From Chitinivibrionales bacterium (GTDB lineage: Bacteria; Fibrobacterota; Chitinivibrionia; Chitinivibrionales; FEN-1185), in NCBI GenBank assembly GCA_028718065.1, contig JAQUMP010000256.1, forward strand, positions 1-5,709: a stretch of 5,709 nucleotides of DNA. Reading direction: 5' to 3'. Made by a program: the position numbers and the translations under genes. The notes under the pieces are model-generated. The model was given only the letters and a program-made list of their open reading frames with translations, ran no database searches and was not told where the DNA came from. Below, one piece after another: positions 1 through 5,709 of the stretch. How positions within the stretch are numbered: the first letter of the stretch is position 1; each line of letters opens with the position of its first letter.

Positions 1-1
1 G

Positions 2-988
2 GGAACGCATACCGCGACGATAACGGTCAGCGGCGGAGGCGCATCCAATACGCTAACGTATAAAGCAGTCGTCACCATTACTGCCGAAGTTCCCCATCTT
101 GCCGCGATCACGATCACTCCGGCCATCGACTCGATCGGTCTCAAGGCCTCCGCGCTTCTGACGGCCCGGTGCCTGGACCAGCACGGTAATTCCATAAAAG
201 CGATCGTCACCTGGTCGGTGAGCGGCGGCGGCACGTTGAGCCGCGCCCTTTCGCCGGTTGCCGATTCCACGGACACCACGACGTTTACTTCCGATAGTAC
301 GGCCGGAACGTTTTTAGTCATCGCGTCAAACGGGCAGGTAAAAGACACCGCGAAGATAACCACAACGTTTGCATTGAACTATTGGATCACCTTGCTCTCG
401 CCGACGGGGGCCAAGAATTATTCGGTCGGCGATACCATGCCCATCTCGTGGAACGCTTCGACCAATATTGATGCCGTGGTCATTCACTTGAGCGTCGATA
501 AAGGCTTGAGTTGGATAACGCTTCAATTCGACACCATTTCCACCTTTCGCCGGGCCTATCCGAGTTGGGGAAATGTCAAGTGGAAAATCCCCGCCACGGT
601 CCCGGTGGTAAGCGGTGGAGGGGTCCAGAACGTTTCGACCGTTTCGACCCAGGTGCTCATGGAGGTCCGCGGATACTTTCTGGGAAATATTTATGCGGTC
701 ACGCCCTCGGCGTTTTCGATAAAGGCCGCAACCACGGTCGTATTCTCCAAAGCGAACACCCCGGATGCCGCCATGCAGATTGGCGTTCGCGGCAAACAAT
801 CGATTTATGTCAAGAGCCCCGATGAAGCGACCGTTCAAATTTTCGATCTGCGCGGCATCAGATATTATGCCGACCATCTGACTGCTGCAAACGGCGAGAG
901 GGTTGTCCGGATGCCCATGCCCGGGGTTTTTATCGTGCGGACGGCCATGGCCGGGAAATCGACGGCAACGCTGGTCATGGTGAAATAA
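2..988 (+). CDS. C-terminal part of a secreted multidomain protein (5' end outside window)
   Basis: The reading frame is open from base 2 to the TAA at 986-988, giving 328 visible residues with no start. An internal GTG at 218 lies in the middle of a conserved domain and is not a credible start. Visible modules in order: the end of a BACON/Ig-like beta domain (THTATITVSGGG, about 2-90); a bacterial Ig-like domain (ITITPAIDSIGL to about 365); a domain beginning ITLLSPTG..YSVGDTMPISW (from about 377), resembling the Kre9/KNH-like Ser-Thr-rich domain; and a C-terminal domain with FDLRG (842-856) and GVFIVRTAMAG near the end, resembling T9SS type A or Fibrobacter-style C-terminal domains. It is about 83% identical by hand count to residues 417-744 of the next gene. 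The module is probably for cell-surface display or secretion; the function of the missing N-terminus is unknown. No enzyme motif is seen in this part. Confidence 0.85.
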   Translation, partial: GTHTATITVSGGGASNTLTYKAVVTITAEVPHLAAITITPAIDSIGLKASALLTARCLDQHGNSIKAIVTWSVSGGGTLSRALSPVADSTDTTTFTSDSTAGTFLVIASNGQVKDTAKITTTFALNYWITLLSPTGAKNYSVGDTMPISWNASTNIDAVVIHLSVDKGLSWITLQFDTISTFRRAYPSWGNVKWKIPATVPVVSGGGVQNVSTVSTQVLMEVRGYFLGNIYAVTPSAFSIKAATTVVFSKANTPDAAMQIGVRGKQSIYVKSPDEATVQIFDLRGIRYYADHLTAANGERVVRMPMPGVFIVRTAMAGKSTATLVMVK

Positions 989-995
989 GAAATTG
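2..995 (+). repeat. Upstream copy of a ~1 kb direct repeat (paralogous C-terminal module)
   Basis: This segment aligns to 2415-3408 at a constant offset of 2413 nt with no insertion or deletion. The match covers the whole visible coding part of the first gene and continues seven bases past the stop codon (GAAATTG), after which the two flanks differ. The true left boundary is outside the window. Identity is uneven: 187-231 and 235-276 are exact matches, while 51-121 differs at 21 of 71 positions. It reflects duplication of a gene or module, not a transposon: I see no terminal inverted repeats or transposase. Confidence 0.9.
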
Positions 996-1118
996 CAGGG
1001 TGATTCCGTTCAAGATAACGGGGATGCAAAATCCGATGATGGCATGGAACCTTCTGATCCAATAAGGACAATATATCAATAATATACACTTAAAAGATAC
1101 AGAGAACCTTTTTTTTTG

Positions 1119-1124
1119 TATAAA
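1119..1124 (+). promoter_or_regulatory. Candidate -10 element upstream of the 744-residue protein gene
   Basis: The spacer 989-1166 turns strongly A+T-rich after about 1068 and holds a run of nine T at 1109-1117, followed by TATAAA at 1119-1124, about 43 nt before the start codon. A 17-nt spacer would place GATACA (1096-1101) as a weak -35 matching TTGACA at only three positions. The base composition fits a promoter for the downstream genes, but the exact element is a guess. No GC-rich hairpin precedes the T run, so it does not look like a Rho-independent terminator for the upstream gene. Nothing else is recognisable in this spacer. Confidence 0.25.
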
Positions 1125-1154
1125 TTATTAACAGATTAATGATATCCTTTGAAT

Positions 1155-1159
1155 GAGGG
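1155..1159 (+). promoter_or_regulatory. Shine-Dalgarno deciding the start at 1167
   Basis: GAGGG sits seven bases before ATG 1167. The frame also opens upstream at TTG 1149, but that start would place this motif inside the coding sequence and would put six extra residues, two of them acidic or polar, before the signal peptide. ATG 1167 is preferred. Confidence 0.65.
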
Positions 1160-1166
1160 TAAATAT

Positions 1167-3401
1167 ATGAACGTGTGCAATCGTTTAATCGGTTTAACGG
1201 CCGCAATTTCCGCACTATGCAGCCTTAATGCACAGGCAACCGTTGCCGGTGATGTTCTTGCTCTTACCGGAGGAAAAACCGCTAAAGTAGTCTGGTCGCG
1301 CTATGTATCCGGGATCATAGGCGATTATACGAGCGTATACGGAGCCTGCATATACCGGCTCATGGCCTATTCCACCACGACCGACCAGGTGCGGGATGTG
1401 CTGGGAACGACCGGGAATTATTACCGCGCAAAAATAACCAATGACGGTTCAAAAATTATTTACAATAACAATCACGACCTCTATATGGTCGACTGGAGCG
1501 GCTCAAATAATCATCTGATAATGAAAAATGCGGCAATTTGCTGCTATTGGTATAATGCGGCATCGGGCAAGGATTATGCATTTATCGCCCGCGGAACCCA
1601 AAACATGGCGTACTGGATGGATTCGGACCCGATCTACCGGGTATGTCTCAGCGATACCACCGATAAACTCTTGATTCAAATAACGGCAAACGGCTATGCC
1701 GGTATCTGGATGTCGGCTTCCAAGGATGGGACGCGCCTGACCGGAAGCTTCCCGTGGGGGACGGCCGGCAGCGGAACATGGACGATTAAGCCCGATGGCA
1801 CAGGAACGTTCCAATCTTATAATATTTATGGCTGCTGGTCGGAAACGCCGCCCGATAATTCTTATCGCTATATGATCTACGACGTCGATAGCCACAATGA
1901 AAATGCGGTTTTAAATGCCGACGGGAGCGGTCATCACATTATTAATCTTGTGCCTCCCCTTCCCGCGAACGCCTGCCAGGGCACTTATAATATGCGCATG
2001 TCCGTAAATGATCCGCATTTTTTTACCTTGATTGCTCCCATGTGCGTGAACGCCAGCGGGTTCGACCAGAACGTTGGCGCCTATCTTGGAAAACTTGATG
2101 ATAATATAACCACCGTGCAGGGATGGGTTAAAATCGCCGGATCGGGTGAGTGTATGCCCTGCGCCTGGATCGACCAAGGTTCCACACCCGTGCAGCCGTC
2201 CTTAGGCGCGAGCACCGCGCAGCTTAACTTTAATGCAACGGCCGGCGGCGCCAATCCCGCTTTACAGACGGTAACCATCACCAACACCGGCACGGGCGCT
2301 CTGAGCGCCGTGACCGCCCACGCGGATTCCGCTTGGGTTGTTCCTACGGTGTCAACCGGCGGCGGCAATACCCAGACTATCGGCAACCAGGTGAATATTG
2401 CAGCGCTTACGGTCGGAACGCATACCGCGACGATAACGGTCAGCGGCGGCGGCGCATCCAATTCGGTAACCTACAAGGTTGTCGTGACGATTGCCGCCGA
2501 TGTTTCAAAGCTTACTACCATCACGATAACCCCGGCCATCGACTCGATCGGCCTTAAGGCTTCCGCCTTCCTGACGGCCCGGTGTCTGGACCAGCATAAT
2601 AATTCCATAAAAGCGATCGTCACCTGGTCGGTGAGCGGCGGCGGAAAGTTGAGCCGCGCCCTTTCGCCGGTTGCCGATTCCACGGACACAACGACGTTTA
2701 CTTCCGACAGTACCGGCGGGACGTTCTTGGTGATTGCGTCAAACGGTCTGGTAAAAGACACCGCCAGAATAACCGCAACCTCGGCCTTAAACTATTGGAT
2801 CACGCTGCTCTCGCCGCTGGGAAACAAAAATTATTCGGTCGGCGACACCATGCCCATCTCATGGAACGCTTCGAACAATATGGATGCCGTGGTCATTCAC
2901 TTGAGCGTCGATAAAGGCCTGAGCTGGGCAACGCTTCAGTTCGACACGATTTACACCTTCAAACGGGCTTCCCCAGGCTGGGGAAATGTTAAGTGGAAAA
3001 TTCCCGCCACGGTTCCGGTGATCGTCGGTGGAGGGGTCCAGAACGTTTCGACCGTTTCGACCCAGGTACTTTTGGAAGTCCGCGGATACTTTCTGGGAAC
3101 TATCTATGCGGTCACGCCCACGGCGTTTTCGATAAAGGCCGCAACCACGGTGGTATTCTCCAAACCGAACACCTCGGACGCCGCCATGCAGATTGCGGCC
3201 CGTGGCGAGCGATCGATTTTTGTCAAGGGTTCCGTGGAAACGGCAATTCAAATTTTCGATCTGCGCGGCATCAGATATTATGCCGATCGTCTCGATGCTG
3301 CAAACGGCGAGCGGTTAATTCGTATGTCAACGCCGGGCATTTTTATCGTGCGGACGGCCACGGCCGGTACATCGACTTCAACGCTGGTCATCGTGAAATA
3401 A
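1167..3401 (+). CDS. Exported multidomain protein: propeller-like N-terminus, Ig-like domains, C-terminal sorting-like domain
   Basis: A complete gene of 744 residues. Residues 1-24 form a Sec signal peptide: Arg at position 6, a hydrophobic stretch LIGLTAAISALCSL, and an AxA cleavage site (A22-Q23-A24). Residues ~30-335 contain blade-like repeats (e.g. ITNDGSKIIYNNNHDLYMVD, SKDGTRLTGSF, NADGSGHHII) resembling TolB/WD40-type beta-propellers. They hold several cysteines, including a vicinal pair C125-C126 and a C329-M-P-C332 pair, which fits disulfides outside the cytoplasm. Residues ~343-443 are a BACON/Ig-like domain, ~447-535 a bacterial Ig-like domain, ~542-655 a KNH-like domain (ITLLSPLG..YSVGDT) and ~672-744 a terminal domain with FDLRG at 697-701 and GIFIVRTATAG. 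The C-terminal 328 residues are a paralogue of the gene upstream. The likely role is a surface or secreted carbohydrate-associated or adhesion protein. No catalytic motif is recognised, and the propeller assignment is from pattern only. Confidence 0.85.
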   Translation: MNVCNRLIGLTAAISALCSLNAQATVAGDVLALTGGKTAKVVWSRYVSGIIGDYTSVYGACIYRLMAYSTTTDQVRDVLGTTGNYYRAKITNDGSKIIYNNNHDLYMVDWSGSNNHLIMKNAAICCYWYNAASGKDYAFIARGTQNMAYWMDSDPIYRVCLSDTTDKLLIQITANGYAGIWMSASKDGTRLTGSFPWGTAGSGTWTIKPDGTGTFQSYNIYGCWSETPPDNSYRYMIYDVDSHNENAVLNADGSGHHIINLVPPLPANACQGTYNMRMSVNDPHFFTLIAPMCVNASGFDQNVGAYLGKLDDNITTVQGWVKIAGSGECMPCAWIDQGSTPVQPSLGASTAQLNFNATAGGANPALQTVTITNTGTGALSAVTAHADSAWVVPTVSTGGGNTQTIGNQVNIAALTVGTHTATITVSGGGASNSVTYKVVVTIAADVSKLTTITITPAIDSIGLKASAFLTARCLDQHNNSIKAIVTWSVSGGGKLSRALSPVADSTDTTTFTSDSTGGTFLVIASNGLVKDTARITATSALNYWITLLSPLGNKNYSVGDTMPISWNASNNMDAVVIHLSVDKGLSWATLQFDTIYTFKRASPGWGNVKWKIPATVPVIVGGGVQNVSTVSTQVLLEVRGYFLGTIYAVTPTAFSIKAATTVVFSKPNTSDAAMQIAARGERSIFVKGSVETAIQIFDLRGIRYYADRLDAANGERLIRMSTPGIFIVRTATAGTSTSTLVIVK

Positions 3402-3408
3402 GAAATTG
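2415..3408 (+). repeat. Downstream copy of the ~1 kb direct repeat
   Basis: This is the partner of 2-995. It covers residues 417-744 of the complete protein and seven bases after its stop. Within it, 2600-2644, 2648-2689, 3026-3067 and 3247-3286 are each exact 40-45 bp matches to the upstream copy, separated by more diverged tracts. The repeat ends just before the Shine-Dalgarno of the following gene, so the two copies have unrelated downstream contexts. Confidence 0.9.
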
Positions 3409-3414
3409 GGCAAC

Positions 3415-3419
3415 GGAAG
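3415..3419 (+). promoter_or_regulatory. Shine-Dalgarno deciding the start at 3427
   Basis: GGAAG lies seven bases before ATG 3427. An in-frame TTG at 3406 would overlap the tail of the duplicated segment and would place this motif inside the gene, so ATG 3427 is the better start. Confidence 0.65.
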
Positions 3420-3426
3420 AATACCA

Positions 3427-4584
3427 ATGAAACAAAAAACGGTTATTTCTTCGGGGCCGCTGGCTTTAAGCGCCAACCGCCGTTATTTTCTTGACAATAT
3501 GGGAACGCCCTGTTTCTGGCAGGGCGACACACAGTGGGAACTTTTGCGGATGTTTTCCGCGCAGGACGCCAGAGCCGTGGTTGAAAGGAGAATTGCGCAG
3601 GGATTCAATGTTTTCCAAATCATGCTTAACGGCGTGCCGGACGGCAACCAGGGGTTAAGCGGGGAGCGGCCCTGGATCGACAACAATCCCCCGGCCGTCA
3701 ACGAGCCCTACTTTACAAAGGTGGATTCGATCATTAATTTTTGCGATGAATTGGGCCTCACTTTCGTGATCGGCGTTTATCATAAATCCGAGGCGGCCTT
3801 TTTTACTCCGCAGAGCGCCCGGAAGTATGCCCGCTATGTGGCAAAGCGCTATGCCGGTATTCGCAACATAATCTGGTGCATGTATCCGGCGGCAAACGAA
3901 GCCTTCACGGAAATATGCGTCGAAATCGCCGCCGGGCTTGCCGAAGGCGATGGCGGCAAACACCTAATCACCGTGCATCCGGATCCGCCTCCGGCTTCGT
4001 CAAGCTGGATTCATGCCGAGAACTGGCTGGCGTTCAATACCCTCCAGACCTACAACAGCACTCTTGAAAATTTCAACATGGTTTCGGCCGACTATAAGCG
4101 TGCGCCCGTAAAGCCGGTTGTAAACGGGGAGGCCCGCTATGAAACTTCCGACGGAACTTCGCCGCTCGACATCCGGCGCGGGGCTATCTGGTCGCTGCTG
4201 GCGGGCGGTTTTTATTCCTACGGACATACCAAAAACTGGGAATCGCCGGCAACCTGGGAAAAATGGATTGATTCGCCCGGGGCCAACCACATGGCGATTA
4301 TCGGCAATTTTTTCCGTTCGCTACAATGGTGGGAGCTTGCGCCCGACCGGACCATTATTGCCGGCGGGGCAGGTGATATGGCCGCGGCGCGGGCATCGGA
4401 CAATTCATGGGCGCTGGTGTATCTTCCTGCGCCGGGCAGCGTTGACATAAGAATAAGCACCTTAAAAAATGCGGCAAAAGCCCAATGGTTCAACCCTGCC
4501 ACCGGCGAGAAAAAAAACGCCGCCGGCGGGAGCTTGACAACACCAAAAGGATGGGAGGACGCGCTGCTGCTGGTAGCGCCGTAA
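3427..4584 (+). CDS. DUF4038 / GH140-like (apiosidase-like) glycoside hydrolase homologue
   Basis: 385 residues, about the usual length for a DUF4038 barrel plus a small C-terminal domain. Family hallmarks: NRRYFLDNMGTPCFWQGDTQWELL at residues ~17-40 (typical 'NGRYF.D..G.PFF..GDTAW'), RRIAQGFNVFQ (54-64), a 'NEPYF..VD' stretch (92-100), NIIW (147-150), HLITVHP (179-185), the VNGEARYE motif with E235 (family 'GE..YE', expected nucleophile region), and GGFYSYGHTKNW (260-271). Residues ~307-385 match the domain named 'putative collagen-binding domain of a collagenase', with ALVYLP (329-334) and WFNPATGE (354-361). Known members hydrolyse plant glycans such as apiose-containing pectin; the substrate here is unknown. 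Odd points: after NIIW the usual GGD is replaced by CMYPAANE, and no signal peptide is seen although both neighbours have one. It starts 25 nt after the upstream stop, suggesting co-transcription. Family assignment is fairly sure; activity is not. Confidence 0.8.
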   Translation: MKQKTVISSGPLALSANRRYFLDNMGTPCFWQGDTQWELLRMFSAQDARAVVERRIAQGFNVFQIMLNGVPDGNQGLSGERPWIDNNPPAVNEPYFTKVDSIINFCDELGLTFVIGVYHKSEAAFFTPQSARKYARYVAKRYAGIRNIIWCMYPAANEAFTEICVEIAAGLAEGDGGKHLITVHPDPPPASSSWIHAENWLAFNTLQTYNSTLENFNMVSADYKRAPVKPVVNGEARYETSDGTSPLDIRRGAIWSLLAGGFYSYGHTKNWESPATWEKWIDSPGANHMAIIGNFFRSLQWWELAPDRTIIAGGAGDMAAARASDNSWALVYLPAPGSVDIRISTLKNAAKAQWFNPATGEKKNAAGGSLTTPKGWEDALLLVAP

Positions 4585-4634
4585 CACTTGACAATCGCGC
4601 CGAAGAAAATCTGTCCGTGTCACGATTACGGAAA

Positions 4635-4640
4635 AAGGAG
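4635..4640 (+). promoter_or_regulatory. Shine-Dalgarno for the GH16-like gene
   Basis: AAGGAG lies five bases before ATG 4646, the strongest ribosome binding site in the window. It fixes the start of the last gene, whose N-terminus then reads as a clean signal peptide. Confidence 0.75.
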
Positions 4641-4645
4641 AAGCC

Positions 4646-5709
4646 ATGCCATATTTTTTAACATCTTTTGGTTCGTGCCGGGGTTCGCTCCTAAAAATCA
4701 CCATTTTCTCCCTTGCGGTTATTTGTTCCTGGTTCTTTCCGGCGCATGCCGCTCCGGCGCCATCCTTTGCCGCTGCCGTGGGTTACACGGCAAACACCTA
4801 TTCAAGCACTTTTGACAAATCACAGGTTGACATGACGAACACCACGAATGCCGGTTACAAGTGGTATGTAAGCCGGTTTTTCGGGTTTGGGGTCACCTCC
4901 GTTTCCGGGGTTGTCTTAAATAGCGACGCCAGCGTTACGCTGGAAAACAATGGCGCCGCCAACACGGGGATTTTGAGCGCGGGCGCAAATCCGGATGGCG
5001 GCTGGGTCGGTACGGCGTTCGGCGGCGGCGGTTATTTTGAGGCGGTCATTAAATTTAATCCCGCGCTCATCAGCGGGGATGGATGGCCATCCTGGTGGTC
5101 TATGTCGCTGGAGCACATGGCGCAATTGCCGACCGTGCAATGGCCCGGTCAGGCGAAGGGTCCGGGCGCACAGTACTATGAGCATTACATGGAACCCGAT
5201 ATCATGGAATACGATGTTGCCGGCACCGCCGGCGGGAAAGCCTATGGGGCGGCAATCCACGACTGGTCGGGTATATGGCCTAATTTTATCAACAAGACGC
5301 AGCCCTGGCCCGCTTTTGTGGTTACGACCCCGGCCGCCACGGATTTTAACCAATACCATAAATTCGGGATGTTATGGGTCCCGGCCACTGCCTCGAAAAA
5401 AGGCTCCGTTCAATATTACTTTGACGATCAGGCGACCACGAGCGGCGTCTCATGGACGCAATATACCAACCAGGCCCCGACGCCTGCTGCAAGCATGGAT
5501 TCATGGACCTACGGCGTTCTTGACCAGCAGCATTTAGTATTGATTCTCGGTTCCGGAAGCCGGGGACCAATGACGGTCCAATCGGTGAATGCATGGCAGA
5601 AATCCGATTATTACAACGGCCATGACGGAAAAATTGCCGTGAAGCTTCCGGATTTAAACGGTACCAGTCCCACGATATTGCCGGCCGATGGACACTATAC
5701 CGATTCGGT
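4646..5709 (+). CDS. Exported GH16-like (laminarinase/beta-glucanase fold) protein, 3' end outside window
   Basis: The frame is open from ATG 4646 to the window end, giving 354 residues without a stop. Residues 1-35 look like a Sec signal peptide: Arg12 and Lys17, hydrophobic ITIFSLAVICSWFF, and AxA at A33-H34-A35. The rest has the order of elements of the GH16 concanavalin-like fold: GYFEA (129-133); WPSWWSMSLEH (147-157), resembling 'GtWPAfWm'; E183-P-D-I-M-E188, which fits the GH16 E-x-D-x-x-E signature with the two Glu expected as nucleophile and acid/base; YHKFGMLWVP (from 237), resembling 'fH.Y.v.Wtp'; and QYYFDD (ending at D260-D261), resembling 'fyvDg'. An endo-acting beta-glucan or galactan hydrolase, or a lectin-like relative, is likely; subfamily and substrate cannot be told. 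The segment between W151 and E183 is longer than in classical lichenases as I recall them. It follows the DUF4038 gene by 61 nt and may share its transcript. Confidence 0.72.
   Translation, partial: MPYFLTSFGSCRGSLLKITIFSLAVICSWFFPAHAAPAPSFAAAVGYTANTYSSTFDKSQVDMTNTTNAGYKWYVSRFFGFGVTSVSGVVLNSDASVTLENNGAANTGILSAGANPDGGWVGTAFGGGGYFEAVIKFNPALISGDGWPSWWSMSLEHMAQLPTVQWPGQAKGPGAQYYEHYMEPDIMEYDVAGTAGGKAYGAAIHDWSGIWPNFINKTQPWPAFVVTTPAATDFNQYHKFGMLWVPATASKKGSVQYYFDDQATTSGVSWTQYTNQAPTPAASMDSWTYGVLDQQHLVLILGSGSRGPMTVQSVNAWQKSDYYNGHDGKIAVKLPDLNGTSPTILPADGHYTDS

Noticed and set aside
326..877. Long antisense open frame (183 codons) opposite the first gene, with a similar one at 2859-3251 opposite the second
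   Set aside because: Both lie opposite a well-supported coding frame and mirror each other only because the sense sequences are paralogous. They have Arg/Gly-rich, low-complexity-like translations, no Shine-Dalgarno I can support and no recognisable domain.
1018..1034. Short inverted repeat GGAT-GCAAA-ATCC after the first gene
   Set aside because: A four-base-pair stem is expected by chance and has no U tract after it.
1101..1117. T run as a Rho-independent terminator for the first gene
   Set aside because: The preceding bases (AGAGAACC) form no GC-rich hairpin, so only the U-tract part of a terminator is present.
2151..2162. C-M-P-C pair as a thioredoxin-like or heme-binding motif
   Set aside because: There is no following His for a c-type heme site and no thioredoxin fold context. 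It sits at the junction between the propeller-like region and the Ig-like domain.
4588..4593. Perfect TTGACA just after the DUF4038 gene stop, as a possible -35 for the GH16-like gene
   Set aside because: No acceptable -10 hexamer is found 15-19 bases downstream (4609-4618 reads ATCTGTCCGT), so a promoter cannot be supported.
4588..4815. Small 75-codon plus-strand frame starting at TTG 4588
   Set aside because: It overlaps the GH16-like gene in another frame, lacks a suitable Shine-Dalgarno before its TTG, and ignores the strong AAGGAG placed before ATG 4646.
4916..5359. Antisense frame of 147 codons opposite the GH16-like gene
   Set aside because: The sense frame has a signal peptide, a strong ribosome binding site and GH16 landmarks, whereas the antisense translation is Arg/Pro/Gly-rich without any recognisable motif.

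Overview
The window holds four plus-strand genes in a row (about 52% G+C by eye). Three encode modular proteins that look secreted or carry clear signal peptides, and the fourth is a carbohydrate-active-enzyme homologue. The first and last genes run off the window edges. I recognise no tRNA, rRNA, CRISPR array, insertion sequence or phage gene. The C-terminal module of the first two proteins (Ig-like domains, then a 'LLSP-G..YSVGDT-ISW' domain, then a terminal 'FDLRG...G.FIVR...K' domain) is the kind seen on large secreted proteins of the Fibrobacterota/Bacteroidota (FCB) group. A Gram-negative polysaccharide degrader, perhaps Fibrobacterota-like, is therefore the best guess. This is inference from domain style, not a marker gene.

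Layout: (1) 2-988, the 3' end of a gene for a multidomain exported protein whose start lies outside the window. (2) 989-1166, a spacer whose second half is strongly A+T-rich, the likeliest promoter position here. (3) 1167-3401, a complete 744-residue exported protein with a signal peptide, a cysteine-containing propeller-like N-terminal half and a C-terminal half that is a paralogue of gene 1. (4) 3427-4584, a DUF4038/GH140-like (apiosidase-like) glycoside hydrolase homologue with no visible signal peptide. (5) 4646 to the window end, an exported GH16-like (laminarinase/beta-glucanase fold) protein with an intact E-x-D-x-x-E motif.

The last three genes are spaced 25 and 61 nt apart, each with a good Shine-Dalgarno, so they could be one transcript. 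Together they suggest a polysaccharide-processing locus: a surface or secreted multidomain protein, a putative glycosidase and a putative endo-glucanase-like enzyme. The substrate cannot be read from the sequence.

The most notable points are the near-exact tandem paralogy of the C-terminal modules (constant offset of 2413 nt, no indels over 987 nt, mosaic pattern of near-identical and diverged tracts), and the DUF4038 protein, whose usual active-site Gly-Gly-Asp segment appears replaced while its conserved Gly-Glu is kept. I found no convincing evidence of a wholly new biological system.
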